Positions 15,101 through 30,100 of a stretch of 60,000 nt of DNA are shown piece after piece. Location: positions 37,610,283 to 37,670,282 of the forward strand of contig OU612066.1 in NCBI GenBank assembly GCA_914767715.1, written 5' to 3'. A model generated the notes under the pieces. The model was not told the origin of the DNA. It worked only from the letters and a program-made list of their open reading frames with translations, and ran no database searches. How positions within the stretch are numbered: position 1 is the stretch's first letter; each line of letters opens with the position of its first letter. A program made the position numbers and the translations under genes. The stretch comes from Membranipora membranacea (Eukaryota; Bryozoa; Gymnolaemata; Cheilostomatida; Membraniporidae).

Positions 15101-18100
15101 GCTGGTATGAGACAGGGGTAAGTGTGCTCTACGTCATGATGTCTGATGTGTGAGCTGTGGGTCTTTGACTCCAGGTAGTTCCCTCTGACAGTCCATTATT
15201 TGTCACTGCCTCACTCCCTCTCATATTAGAGTTAAACATTCACACTTTGGTTGATAATTAATTGCTTCTCACAGAAACCCAACAATGGTTGAAGCACTTT
15301 TACCAGGTGAAGACTGTATATACATGTTGGCCTGTGAATGATATAATAAACTTCTTTCCATTTAAACTGAGGTTTTGAGTGAAGTCATAGGTCATAGGTC
15401 ATAGGTCATCTGAAATGTGAGAAAATGTCTCCCAGACTCTGTGACGATCGTTGATAACATTTCCTTGACTTACAGTTTTATTTAAGATCAGCTCAATGCC
15501 GTGTATTATTGATATATTAACTGTATATGATTAATTTAGCCAGGCCAGCGTAACATCAAATTAAATACAACAAAGTTTGGAGGCTATAAGGAAATTTATT
15601 TAAAGGTCACGCCACCTCTAGTGGTATTATAAAAGAGTAGAGATAAAATAAAGATCAAATTATAAGAGCAATCTCTGAGAATCGCATCTTATTTATTGAT
15701 ATATTCCCAACAGGCAGACCTAATGTAATGATTTCATTTACAGGATGTTACAAGTGAACACTAATTGTATCTGAAAAAATAAATTCTATTCTTCAGCGCA
15801 GTGAGCTGGGCTGGGCTGGGCTATTATCACCCATATTTACATACATATATCAATAACAGATAGAGATCTGATATCTAACCATCAGGTCCAGCTCGCTGTG
15901 TCAGCCTCGCTGTCTCAGTGCACAGTCTCTAGGTTTGCGTCAGCGAGGATAGATGTGTGATTCATGTATCTACTTCAGCTATGGATAACAACACAGATAA
16001 TAAGGTGCTTTCATCGCATTCTCATTTAGGGGAGGCGCTCAAATCTATGGCCATGTTAGCCTTTCGTTTGTCTTCTTATGACAGGGGTGAGAATGGGAGG
16101 CCTGTACCGGCGCCCCGACCATCCAGGAATGGTACAGATAAGATATCGAGCTACCAGGCCAGGTCCTGTAGTGTACCTCCTAACACCAGACATATGTGGC
16201 TCCATGTCGGACGAGAACTTAACGTCGACGATGGTCTCTCTATCCGCTCAGAGTCTACTCAATCTCTTGTAAGTCTCAAACTACTATATTTATATATTTT
16301 TTATATTAATTATTATATTTTGTAAAATGTCTCTTCCTATACTATCGAATTTCCTTGGTAACACATCTTATTTCCCTAAGAGTCTGCCGTTGTGATGTGA
16401 TACCACAGCTGGATAATCTTGGTCTATTTTCCCTACTGGTATGTAATCTTATCAATCGTAAGTGGCCGATTGTCCTAAACAGTGGCCACAAGCTCATGGC
16501 TGGAGATAATTGACTTTGTAGATAAAGTAAATGGTTGTTGTATATTTGGGGTCTCACCCCAATCATTTTGGTAGATATGATGGAAAGTTTTATAGCTCAG
16601 TGTGATGTATCATTTATCAAAGTGATAATAATATTATACTGGTTGGTGTTGGCAGCCTGCATATTTACTTTCATACAATGCTAACATTATTAGTGATAAT
16701 ATCCTCTACTGTATACTATACATAGATAACTGATGTCTATTACATGATGTTACTCTTAAATCTCTATTTTATCTTATTATCTCGCTGATTGATTGTCATC
16801 ATCTCCTAGCCTGTGGTCATAATAGTTTCTCTCCCTTCTTGATCAGTAACATCAACTTGCTAGTGTAGCCGTTATCTCTAGCCTATGGAGTAGTGTTGCA
16901 CTTTATATCTGGTATGTTTGGGGAGAGTTGTTCCCACAGACTGGACTGGTATGCCTTGTGTCTGAGTTTGGTTAGTGGTTAGTGTAATGTAATGTCCTGC
17001 TGCTGATATACTGAGATGGATATAAGAAGATGACATATTACAGCTCATGCACTGTGTGGTACTGTCCACATAACGGATATCAGGTTCTCTGTCAGCTCGG
17101 TCAGGTTGGTACAGCTGCAGGATAAATCTTACTATTACGAGTTGTCCGCTCAATGTGTAGTTTGATCCACTGAGTCTGTAAATAAAAGTAGATGGTCAGT
17201 TGAGGTGGTTCACTGTTTATGCGTGACTTTAGTGTAGATATGTGTATAACTTGTATTATAGAGAGACAGTTTATAGTGATACAGTGATAAATATGTGTAT
17301 GATCTGTCAGTGATCTGATGATTAGTACCCGATGTGCTAACAGTGTACTGATTGTCTGTCAGTGATAAGTCATGATCTGCTCCTGAGTATTCTGTGTGTT
17401 AATATCACAAATCTACAGATAGAGCACATATAAGATACTGCTCATAGCACATGTTCGGATAACACAAGAATATTATAAAATTATACTTATGATTAGTATT
17501 CCTTTTCTTATTTTCTTCTTTAACTGAATCATGTCATCTGATTGACGAGTGTAGATGAAGTTTCTGCCTAACTGATTACCTAATGTTCTCTGGTGTGATC
17601 TATCCATCATTCGGTCAGTTTGATTATAGAGACAATATGAATTTTAGTTCTATGATTTTGACATTGCAGTTGTCCTACCCCATTTGTTGTGTGATTACAG
17701 GCCTATGAGCCTATAATTGTTCTCTGTATTTTATTTCAGTTGTATATTATTTTGGTGCTGACCATTTGACCATACCAGGTGGTGAAGTTTGTGTATATAA
17801 GTTTGATGTTCATACTTTGGGTGCAAAGTTGAGTAAATCGGAAAAAGAACTTTTAATTCAGGTCCGGTTACATGATGAATAAATTTGAGAAACAATCTGA
17901 CACTTTTAAATAAGTTTATGAATGGAGTCAAGTAAGAGGCTAATTGTGTGAATGATTATTAAAACTTGCGCTGAATGGAGATTTGTGTTTTCAAAAAATA
18001 AACTCTGGATTAACAATGTGCATTGGTAGCCTTTTTAAAAAGCTTTAGGGTCTGAGGTTTTCTTCTCCAGTCAATTTCATTGTTTAGTGTTAGATTCTCA

Positions 18101-21100
18101 CAATGCCAGTGTATTTATTCTAAGCAGGAGGTGGTAATTTTGTGATTTAGTGAATTTCTAAAGCTGAGGACTGACAGAATAATGGGCGCAGATATCTAGT
18201 AGGGTGTATTGTGATTTTACACAAAGGCCCATCCAGTGTTTGAGCATGCGAAATCTCAAATTTCTCTCATCGATGCACACATAGAGAGTAAGAGAAAGTT
18301 TTACTATACCTGCCGTAGTCCTGATGCTTATAGGGTTTAATTAGCTTATTGACGATGTTGAGCTCTTAGTGAAAAGCTGCTGATTTATTGGATAGATAAT
18401 AATCCGAAGCTGCTGCTAGCTGATCAGTATTTAGTGATAAGTCACACAACGCTACTGTGTTAGATCATCACATCATAAATAATAGCCACCTGATTAAGTG
18501 TGTCACAGCTCGGGTTTTGCCTCAGCGTGGTGTCATCGAGGTGTGTACCTACCGATAAAACCCTTCAATCGTATACGTACATGAAATATATACTACACAC
18601 AGGGAATTATACACAGGCATAAATAGAGGAGTATACACCGGCATATACACAGGAGTATACACTGCGATATACACAGGAATATATATATATATAACTTGCG
18701 ATTTTAACCAACATATACACATATTATATACATATACGTTACACACAGGGATTTGTTTCTGAACTGCGGATACATTATTAGATCTGAACTAGCTGTACTC
18801 TGACTCCTTAGATCTTGTCTTATACATTATTTACATATAGAGAGAGGACAGCTGAAAATCATCACCTATCAATTTTTCGTCAGATTGTGTTGTTAGCTTA
18901 TGACATCACAACTTTTGTCTCAGCTGATTACAATAGGCACTCACCACTGCTTGAGCAGCAGCAGGGAAGTTATATTTATACCAGAAGAGTCTATATCTAG
19001 GCTCAGATGAAGGGTAATAATAACATGAAACTTATGTGAATACAAAGACTAATATACTGAGGACAGTGTGCGGCGCTGGTGATGGATGTAGGGACGGTGA
19101 GGAGCGCCCCGCAGCCTGATGAGGCCTTCACCAGACTGCTCAGTATAGTTTTATCACCAGGATCCCCTATATATGATACTTCTGTACCGGCTAAAAGGCG
19201 GATAACTAGACGACCTGAAATTACCTCTCAAACCAAACCTGTTCTACGTAATACTGGACCTCGGTATTCTCCAGAAGTCATCAAGCTTCAGCAGGTTCGA
19301 TAACTTACCTCCCGAGTTCATATTTTCATTAATATGGGGCATAAATAGTCAATTTTCTCATCAGTATTCTGGTTTGTGTTTGGTTAGAGCACAATGGCCG
19401 TTGTAGCACTTCTTTCTTCAGTTCTATCCAGGTGATTTAGAATGAACTGAATGAAACACAGTACAGCTAAAGCCTTTCTTCTTCTGGTTATTATTAATGT
19501 TTTGCATCAAGCTGGTATCAACAAAAACATCAACAACAACATCAACAACAAAAACATCAACAACAACATCAACAACAGAAACATCAACAACATCAACAAC
19601 AGAAACAATAACAATTCCTGACACCATGATGAAATGAGTATTTTCTGTTAATGCACTTAAAGAAACCGGTCTTCATCTGGAGGTGACATACTGTCATCAC
19701 CATACCAGGGTCCTCCCCATCTTATTATAGCACCTGATGCCCTTGTCAGCCCTCGAGTAGTATACTGGTGACAGCCTGTTATTACGTGATCTTTATCTCA
19801 GTAATAATTCTCTGCAGGATAGTAGCCTATGTTGTCAGCATTATGATCTCTGAGGTGAATACTTGCTCCTTATTGTTGTGTTCTTATGTATGATATAATC
19901 AGTAGTCAGATCTGGAACGCTGCCATAGCAGCAGCATTCCAAACATGATATGTCATGATATAAGAAGTTACTAGTAGCTGACTGTGTGCTCTAAATCATC
20001 GCAGATAGAGTAGAAATTCTAGTCTCCCAATCGGTTATGAAGAGTATGAAATTATGGCCAAACCATACTTCGTTAAGTACTAATATTAATATTATTGTTA
20101 TTATTATTTCTATGGGCCACACCTCTCAAAGTCTTCTGCAGCAAGTCTGAGATATAAAGTTGGTGGTCATGTTGACTCTCCAGGACATGAGGACTGTTAA
20201 TATGTCACAGAGCTAATACAGTTTAAGCGTATAACGCTGTCAGTGAGCTTGACGTTGTGGATGAGATATATGATACTGTGTCTTGAGATGTGCTGATGGT
20301 GTTCCTTATGTTTCAGTGGGTGTCAAACAATTATAGACCTCAAAGTTAGTTCCCTTAGTCTTCAAGTGTACAATCATAGAAATCTTTCGCAGGGTAAACA
20401 CCACTTTCCTGTTTTCATTTTGTTGCTTTGAAGTTTTGCTCAGGTCCATTCGAGCCATTAATCCCATTTTATTAAATAATGCTGTGGAATTTGTGCGAAT
20501 TTCTTTGCCTTTTCATTGATCTGATTATTGTTGATGTTATTTGTTTCAGTTACAGCGTTATCAGACTCGTATCAGCGTGCATGTAGTGTATGTTGGTTGG
20601 TGTGTTTGTGTAATGTGACTGGTTACTGTGTGCTTCTGTCTCACCGGTACAGAGATCAGCGTCAGGTCACTATATACACTGTGACCTGACAAATCATTCG
20701 TTTGGTTTTTAGCTGATATCGACAGCACTAAACCGACACTGAACTTCTGTTGACTATGTTCGTTTTTAGAATTTAGACACTTTTCCGGTTTTGTGCGCTT
20801 TAATTTTTCAGATCAAATAAACTGGCATCTCACTACCAGTGATCTCTCATTCTATCTGCGAGCAAAAAGTCATCCCGCTTCAGATTAGGTAAACACTGAG
20901 GTTAAAATAGCTAATATTGGCATCGATTTCAAAGTCATTGTATTTGACTAAATCTAATGAGATTCTATTAATTTACGGATGCTTCTATGAACGTGATATC
21001 TCAGTTATGATCAGATGTCTTTTCTTGCTGTGATTAAAGCGGAGAACTCCCCATGGACACCAAAATTCAAGTTCAGTTAAATCCACATGTTACTGGTTGG

Positions 21101-24100
21101 ATAGTCACCTTCATCAAGCAGCCTTCTCCTAGCTTACATTATCTGAGATTTCAGTCATTAACTTTTTCTGTCCATGACAGACTCCATTTTCCCAATCACG
21201 AGTCTCGCAATGCTTTCTCATTTTCTGATGCACACAACAGTCGATTTCTCTGGTGGAGATATATAATACTGATTTCGTACTTAATATCTCATAGCATATT
21301 TATATTTCACCTCATTTTGTTGGCATACATCGCTTTTGTTCATCCGTTGATTCTCGCATTCTAAGTCTGCAGTTCCCAGAAATCGTTTACGAAAATTAGC
21401 CTGTGACATGCGATGATTGCAGCGATGACATAGTGTTAAGGTTTTAGGGGTCATGAAATGGCAGAGATTGATCCCTTTTGATGTGCCTCTGTTCCCAGAT
21501 CTAAGTTGATTGTCCATTCTTCTAACTGCTGTGATCAAAATATTGATAATAAATGTTCAATGGTGTTACTAGACTAAGTAGCACGCTGATGTGTTTGGCC
21601 ATTTTACACATCGAATTGTCAATGTATAGGAAACTGTGAAATTTCATAACCTGGAGGATATTCACATCAGAATGTATACACATATCGGGGAGTTTGGGAC
21701 AAACTCCCTGCATAGTATCAAGACAAGTAATTTCAGATGCTTACATTGTAACTCGGAGTTATATCCTACTCACTAAGGGGGAGGCAACTTTCAAAACCTG
21801 GAGGATATTCACATCAGAATGTATACACATATCGGGGAGTTTGGGACAAACTCCCTGCATAGTATCAAGACAAGTAATTTCAGATTCTTACATTGTAACT
21901 CGGAGTTATATCCTACTCACTAAGGGGGAGGCAACTTACAGTCCAGATTTCATTCACATCACGCAAATGTTGACAAGCTTGTTTGATCTTCCTGGAGAAG
22001 TTGGTAAAAATTTTGTTGAAGTGATGGTTCTATCTTAACTAATTTTCTGTCGTACTCGTTCAAAGTGCAGTGACCGCACCTCCATTGTACAAACCCCTAC
22101 AGTATATTTGTGCAATCTCAGCAGGCATAACAATGTAAGTTAATTAAAATAATGGAATCTTTGATGAATAATAATAACTCCTTAAAGTAGTTTTCTGTAT
22201 TGCATCTTGAATCCTGCCTGTGTGTCAGTAGTTAGAGCACTGACTGGTGTGTGTCATGTTGTTCTACCAGATAGATGAGAGAGGTTACCTTCAACCACCT
22301 GCAGAGATTAATCATATTCATTGCTCTATAACTAATACATTCAGCATCGCTAGCTGCCTTTATAGAGCACACAGAGTAAGGATATTCTTACTATGTGCCA
22401 AGCTGCTGTTGTGAGGGTTGAGCCATTTATAACATTTGAGACATGCTATGGTTTAGGACGGACACCTAGGATGCTTATAGCTAAAAGTACAAGCTACCTT
22501 GCTCTGCCAGCGCTTAGTTTTTGGCCAAAGGTAAGATGAAATAGATAACTAGTGAGTTAGTTTTATGAGGAGCAAACCTGCTGGCCGTGATTTGAGCTGT
22601 GGACCAGGGGTCAATCCTAGTATGTATGTATGTAAGCATTTTAATTTACCGATCAGTATACAAAAAATTGTATCAGTGAGACCATGTATTACAACAACTG
22701 CAAAAGAAAAATAGTGTGGTCAGCTGAAGAAATTATAAAAAGTAGTTACATGTACTTGTAAAAAACATTTTTAGTTTTGAGAGCGGTTCGCTGCTGCTTT
22801 ATGTGCGTATCAGCGAGCCGAGAGCTGTGGCGGTTGGTAGATTGTTTATCTGGTATATACTTAACCAGTCGATGATCAGTGTATATATAATTAGTTTGAC
22901 CTTGTAGTGACTTTTCCTAGGTCCGCTGGGCATTCTTGGTATTTGACCTAAGTTGGCCTGGTCAATTATAGGACAAGTTTGGTTTGTTATTGGCAGACAG
23001 CAGTGGTAATTTCAGTGATGCTCAGTTTATGGCCTTTTCAAAGGCCTGAAAAGTTTTGGCAATTATCATCATTGTCATATTTTTTTCCAGTTACAGTGTA
23101 TCAAGACTTGTCTCATTCTCAAGCAGATTTATGGTTTTGCAGCTGGCCATTTATATCCAGACATCATTGATGATCTGGACTACTCCAATCTTTCATACAA
23201 AGCTCTAGTGATGACTATGTGTGAATAATATGTTCTAAATCAGTTTACCAAATATTCAGTTGTTGAAAAAAATATGATGAGGGTTAAATTCTAGGTCCTG
23301 TCTATGAAAACATTTAATTATCATGTTAAAGCCTTGACTTAAAATCAATCAGCATGCAATGATGATCAGTATATAAGTTTTACATCACTGTTATATTGTT
23401 GTTGTTCTGATTGGTATGGCCTGCCTCCAGTGATGAATCTCATTGATGTACTTTACTGCAGCTCTATGCTGATCCTTATTGGCATAATTACAGCATAATT
23501 ACTGTATATTTAACTGTATACATTAAGGAAAAATTACAAACCCTTTGCAGTAAAAGTCTGGCTGAGCATCACTCGTTCCATGCCGCTCTTGTATCTATTT
23601 TGGTGAAAATATTTTGTTTACCTCAAGCCATCATTATAGTTATCAAGAGCAAAAGTCAATTAGCTTCATTCATAACGGCAGCTCTGTTATATATACTGGT
23701 TAGGCGCTAGCTGCTGCCAGTTTTGCTGCCACATCTCTGTATCGCTCGGTTGTTTATCTTTTACTGTCTGCTGACATAATTGAGACATGGGGAGACGACG
23801 CGCTAAAACTATGGTAGGTTTGCTATACTGAGTGATTATATTTTTCTCTACGTGACCATGTTTAGTGGCGAGGTCGGGAGGAAGGGGGCTGTTATAACTG
23901 GTGATGGTAATGAGTTGTGCGATGTGATAGTGAATGAAACATGCTGCAGCTTCAAGCTTCAAACAAACGATTCATATCTGTATTTTCTCTACATTAGACT
24001 TGTGGGCACCTAGTAGGTTGGTCGTCGTGTCCAGTATTTATCAGCTTTCATTTTATTACCGCGTCATATCACTATCATAACTTCATGCTTAGATTTTATT

Positions 24101-27100
24101 ATTATTATTAAAACCTTGAGACATTACCAGGGACGATTTTAGCTACGGGTTGGAGAAGTTGCATTATCACCGCATGGAATTTGAATATGTTTTAAAAATG
24201 GCATACAAGTTTTGAGCATCAAACTTGTTTGTGCTGATAATATTTAGTGACTACAATGAAGCTGGTATTTCTAGACAATTCTGATCGTGAGAAAATATGC
24301 ACCTATACACGTAAGGATAGGTACAAGGATTGCTTTTATTTTATTTGCTGTATTCAATGAAGGCATATTGTGACAGCGGTGTTGATGATAAATCGGAAAT
24401 TGATTCTGCTTCCTTGAGCCCCGAGAATGTTTGCTTGTTGATCAGCTTCTAGACTTGTGACCTCACGAGTGTGTAGAGATTTTGTGGTGTTGTGGGTTCT
24501 CGACTGGTAAATTAGTGCACTCGTGTGTCAAAAGTGGGACTTATCATCTTCAGAAAGTAATGAATCGTAGCTGACTTCATAGCTCGCCCACTCTCCCTCA
24601 GTGATATACTGAATGTTAGAAATCATATCTTAGTTGTGATCTGGAGACTGTTTGTTTCGACATGAGTTGAGGTTTTGGACTGAGAGACAGATATTGTGCT
24701 TGTAAAGTTGTTCATCTTGACTTTTGTTGAGTGCATGTTACTCAAGACTTTGTTGATATAGTACTGGTTACGCTCTCAGGTTTCACTTTTGTTAACCTAC
24801 TTTTAACATCAGTGATTTAATGTAATGCTCTGAGTGTTTGGACAGATTTGTTTCGGAGTGGTCATCGTTTCATCTTGTTAGGACTGCCTCACTATGAGGG
24901 AGGAGGGTACAATGAGGGAGGAGGGTACGAGATATCTTAGGGTCTGTACAGTGCCTCTTTGTCTGGTATGTTTCTGTTATTTTGGGAATGTGATCGAGTT
25001 TGTAAGCGATGGAGGAGTTTTAGTTTTAGCTAGATTGCTGTTAATGATCTGTTTGAGATCTCACCCTTGTGATGGTTATACTTTGAGACAGTTAGCTCAA
25101 TGTTTACAGGCCTTTTAGGATGTCTAAAAATCAATCACATCTGGGCAACGGCCTCTCTGTAGGTCGGTGTGTCTAACTGTCATATATTGAGATGCTGTAT
25201 TATACCTCAGGGTTTGAGATTTTCATTGCAGAGGTCATTAAAAAATCCTGCTTCAGCGAGGGCTTCACTCTCAGCAATCAATTTCTGCTGTCAGAGCTGA
25301 TCATGGAAATCATGATAGCTGATTATCACAGCGCTCAACTTCATTGATTGCACTGAGGTTCTTGTCTGTCTAAGGTGTTTGAAAAGAGAAAGATTTCAAA
25401 GACTTACCCTATGTGTGGTTAAAGGATAGAATGGTAATTTGTATCCCGATTAAGTGTATGAATTAACTGAGATATAATATACATATTACTAGAAAAAATT
25501 ATAAATACCTTATATTTTGTTACCCCTAATGGTTACTCCCCTTTTCCAACTCTCATCTCAAACTCTTTATATCCAGGTGTACCAGGAATAATACAACATT
25601 AATCTCTTCCTGACTCCAATCTGTAACAGTATATAAGTATTATCTATTTGTCATTTTCATAGGAGAGTCAGTCGAGACAATCAGACCGATATCTGGATGT
25701 TAATGCAGCACCACCTCCTGATAAAGCCATATCTATAGAGGTAAGTTTTGTAATATCGGTACACTGTTTACAGTACGACCTGTTTCAGAGATATAAGATG
25801 AGTGAGGTGTGTGGTTTTTCTGTCATAGGCTTTAAACAGACATGATGCGCTGCACAGGGTATTGTTACTACAATATGTTTAGGCGGTGTATAAATGAAGG
25901 GATAATGGGTCATAAGGGGTTGTGTAGCAAAATTCACATAAATAAAACAAGCCAAAGGCAAAATGAACACATAGACATACAAGAGAGCTTATGTTATCAG
26001 TAGTGTGAAGTTGTCCACCCTACAATATGTTGCACAAAAGGAGAACAACTCCTAATACTGTGATATGAGCGGAATGGAGGAGGCTAGATTTACATTAAGC
26101 AGATCTGGGCAGTTACAACATCAGTATGCCTCTACTTACAAATAGCTTCTTATACAAAACTACATACCTACATACCTCACCTCATACATACCTACATACA
26201 CAACTGGCGGCGCTGTGCCTGTGGTAGGGACACTCACTACAAGTTACATCTGATCTATCAGAGTGTATCAGAGTAGATTCTAGCTGTGAGCTGAGACAGA
26301 AGGTAAAATAACCAGAAACAGCTCTAGTCATCATCTGCAGCCTCCTAATCCGGGCAATGGTATATTAACTATTAAATAATTCTCGCGGCATGTTCTAGTT
26401 ATGATATAACTCTCTTAGTGTATGACCTCCAGTGAAAAGGTCGCTATATGTTAGTCAGCACAGGCCGTAATCGTAATCGAGAACAAACTTTGATATTGAT
26501 TTCACTTCTAAGACAGGTTGTTCACTCAAAATGAATTCATATTAGCTTGATAATGTAAGACAACATCAGCTCAATCATTGGCTATCATGATGATTGCAAA
26601 ATATGAAAGCCCATTCAAACTGGTACAAGGCTTCCAACAAAATCAGGATAACTTGTGCTGTGTACATAATTAGAAAAGAATTTTGAAAAGGGCAGCATTT
26701 GTTTTGTGCTGTTGAAATGTTTTGATAAAACAAATCTCTTACATCATCATGCCCTTTTATAAAACAAATACGGTATTGATGCTAAAATAGAATCACAGAG
26801 TAAGGATATACAGAGGGGACACTTCAATGATCGTTATAGTGCCTGCGGTTTTTATCTACTGGGGGAAATTCATCAATCTGGCCACCTGCCAATTTCAGAA
26901 TATATATAAGCTACAATGGAGTTTTGTCATGCAGACATAACCACCTTTGATAGGTTATAATTCATAATTCTGATTTCCAACTTTTCTGAAATGTCCAATC
27001 TTCAAGCTATACACCATATTATTGTCATTTTTTGTTAGGATACATAGGCTATGAGTAATACAGGTTTTTAAAATGAGTTTTATCATATAGATATACATGG

Positions 27101-30100
27101 GGCTTAGGTCAATGCACGGACATTTCCTAATTTTGATGACCAGCCGTCTATCAATTGTCACATGTAAATCTGTATGATAAAACTCATTTTAAAAACCTGT
27201 ATTACTCATAGCCTATGTATCCTAGCAAAAAATGACAAAAATATGGTGTATAGCTTGAAGATTGGACATTTCAGAAAAGGTGGTTATGTCTGCATGACAA
27301 AACTCCATTGTAACTTATATATATTCTGAAATTGGCAGGTGGCCAGATTGATGAATCCCCCCCACCCCCACCCCCCCCCCCCCGTAGATAAAAACCGCAG
27401 GCACTATAACGATCATTGAAGTGTCCTCTCTGTATATCCTTACTCTGTGATAGAATGCAGATTTCCTGTGTCATTTCCAACCACATCAGCAGTAGGTTAT
27501 TGAGCTTGTCAAATTCTTTGCGAATAATTTTTGAGATGAGATCTGAGACTATGAGTTATATCAGATAACACACTAATAACAGTACCAGTCATCAGTACCA
27601 TAGTCATCGGTACCATAGTCATCAGTACCATAGTCATCAGTACCATAGTCATCAGTACCATAGTCATCAGTACCATAGCCATCAGTACGTAAGGTGAATA
27701 CGGTCATGTGCAGCTCAATAAGGTGATGAAGTGTCCCTCAGCTTACTAACCGCAGCCCATTGTCAGTGAAAATTGATCTTTTTTGACTCTTCAATGGTAA
27801 TGATGGAGTATTTTTGTCGTATCAGATTAGAAAGCTATCACTAATAATAAATGAAAGGCAGTGATTTGCATCGATATCAGCGCTTACAGTTCAAATATCA
27901 TGTCATTATTCAATCAGTTACTCGCCCCTCTGTACATATTAGACATAGAAATCTGATAATAGGATGGGATGTTACAAGGTGACTGTATTCATTACATCCT
28001 ATTATAACAAGTTTACTCAGTATATGAAAAGCTAACAAACATACTGAGGTCTACATACACATTAAATTAGTATGTGGCTGCATTAATCACATCGAAAAAA
28101 CACTGTTGTCATCGGAACTCATATAACTCGTCTGTCGGAGACGCAGCTGACCAGCTGATGTTACTCCTAGTTATGATACTGTGAGAGGGTGTAGATTAGC
28201 TGCCTGATGGATCCTAGCGGCTCTCTACCTAGAAAGAGAAGGACATCGCTGTTTCTAGGATTTAATTTAGCTGAGCGGAGGCGTAGCTCTGTATTCTATA
28301 CTAGCTGGGAGGACGAGGAGCTGGTTACAGATCACGGGTTATTCTGTGATAAGGATTCCTCGACAGCGGTACGTTCATGAGTAGTGTATCCGGGGTTTTT
28401 GTTCATTTCCTACCAGTTGCAGGTTTTATAGCTCATCTGGAGACTGTATAGATTTCTTCAGCTGTATCTATCTCCAAACTCACCTAACCAAAAATTACAT
28501 ACTTCTAGTTTTATTGGAAGTCATAAAATAGCCAAGAATATTAAATAATGGCAGTAATCTAATGAAAGTGTTTTACACACCTGCTTGACTGTTTAATTAC
28601 CCTCTAATCGCAGAGCGGATATACAGACGCTGCCTATATATACATACTGTACATACTGATATACAGACACTGCCTATATATACATACTGTACATACTGCT
28701 ATACATACACTGCCTGTATATTAACAGGTATACAAAATATATCATACCAGGATCAGTAAAACAATCTTTGCTTGCATATCACAGTTTTATTTGTATACAA
28801 GGTTTGAGGTATTAAGGTTAATTGGTGGGGGAGCTTTGGACATCATCCAAAGCTTTTAGATGCTGATTAACGATTCAAAAACATAACACTTGTGAATCGT
28901 GTGAATCGTGTAAATCGTGTAAATCTTGATATTAGCAGCCATGCTCTGACTTAGCCTCTGAGGACAGACCCTGTCTGTGTCCTATCTGTGTCCTGTCTGT
29001 GTGGCAGACAAGTGGCTGATAATTAGATGGCTGTCAGGAAGTTTGTTAGGTGAAAGTATTCTGAGTATTCTGAGTAATCTCAGCTTAGTGTTGAGGAAAT
29101 GAATTTTGCTGTTAGCACACTTGTTTGCAGAACTTGTGTTTATTGGGTGATGATGGTTGCTCGGCTAGGCTTTCTATCTCTCATATATTTAAATGAGATC
29201 TTTTTGAGATTTATCGCTTTTTGGAGTGTGAAATGTGATCTCAGGCCTTTTCACATCTCCGTTCTAAACTTCTGTTAGTTCTAATCTGCTGTCGAGTGTT
29301 GCTGCTGAGTACTGCTGCCGAGTATATATGGTATAATTATGTTTTTCTGCCTACTCGGATAACTTCGGCCAATATATTTAATGAGCTAAATAAGCTGACA
29401 TTGATCGTAGTTTAACGCAATTAAGTCAGCAATGCGTCTGAGTATCTTCGGTCAGACTGTATTGCTGTGTAAGTACACCAGCTGGAGAGTGCTGCCTTAG
29501 TGTAGATCAGCAGCTCAGAGTCATAGTTAGGATCATGCTGCTGCTGCTGCCGTTGTCCTGCCTGTCAGCGTAATTATCACAATCATGAGTGGTGGTAGTA
29601 TACGTCGTAAGGGATTTAAGACTCCTCTAAAGAGAATACAGGTATGATCAAAACTGTCAAGTTTAGTTTTCTATAACACTAAACATATTTAATTTGAGAC
29701 TATATATAATAAGAAAATTGCGTAAGTACGCTGCAATTGTAATTACCTGCTATATTGTATAAATAATATAAAAAATTATATATATTGCACTCACTATTTT
29801 CTGTTTATTGTGAATTGTAAGTTTTGTTTGTATATGAAGAGAGCATCCTGGTATTGTTCCTATAAATATGCTTTTTGGTTTAACTCATTTCAATCAGACT
29901 TGAACTTGGATGTATACTCAAAAAATCGGTGATGATTGTCTCTTAGGATGAGGGTGTGGAGCTTATTGATATCCCCAAGAATTTAAACTATAGAATTTGG
30001 CTATCGGTTTAAAATCGACAGATATTCCACGACATGCTGGGTATCATGAGAATATGTGGGAATATATGTCAGTTTATATAATAAAAATCATTGACAGACC

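Larger units (their letters stand above)
19295..25662 (+). other. intron 13, long, no exon seen
   Basis: 6.4 kb. Contains a CAA-type repeat (19514-19611, units like aacaacatc), a 147-bp tandem duplication (21648-21937) and an 18-bp direct repeat near 24892-24928. Open frames here lack splice context and family resemblance. Confidence 0.55.
25741..28206 (+). other. intron with large foldback element
   Basis: No exon seen. Contains the foldback at 26792-27451, a C-rich run at 27357-27382 and the 15-bp minisatellite at 27581-27687. Confidence 0.6.

Noticed and set aside
19424-19627. Val/Asp-rich minus frame
   Set aside because: Product of the CAA/ATC tandem repeat.
21053-21364. 103-codon plus frame in intron 13
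   Set aside because: No splice sites in phase, composition like the surrounding intron, hydrophobic Phe/Ile/Leu bias typical of AT-rich non-coding frames.
21694-22038. 114-codon open frame with an internal repeat
   Set aside because: Arises from the 147-bp tandem duplication (49 codons, a multiple of 3); no family resemblance and no splice context.
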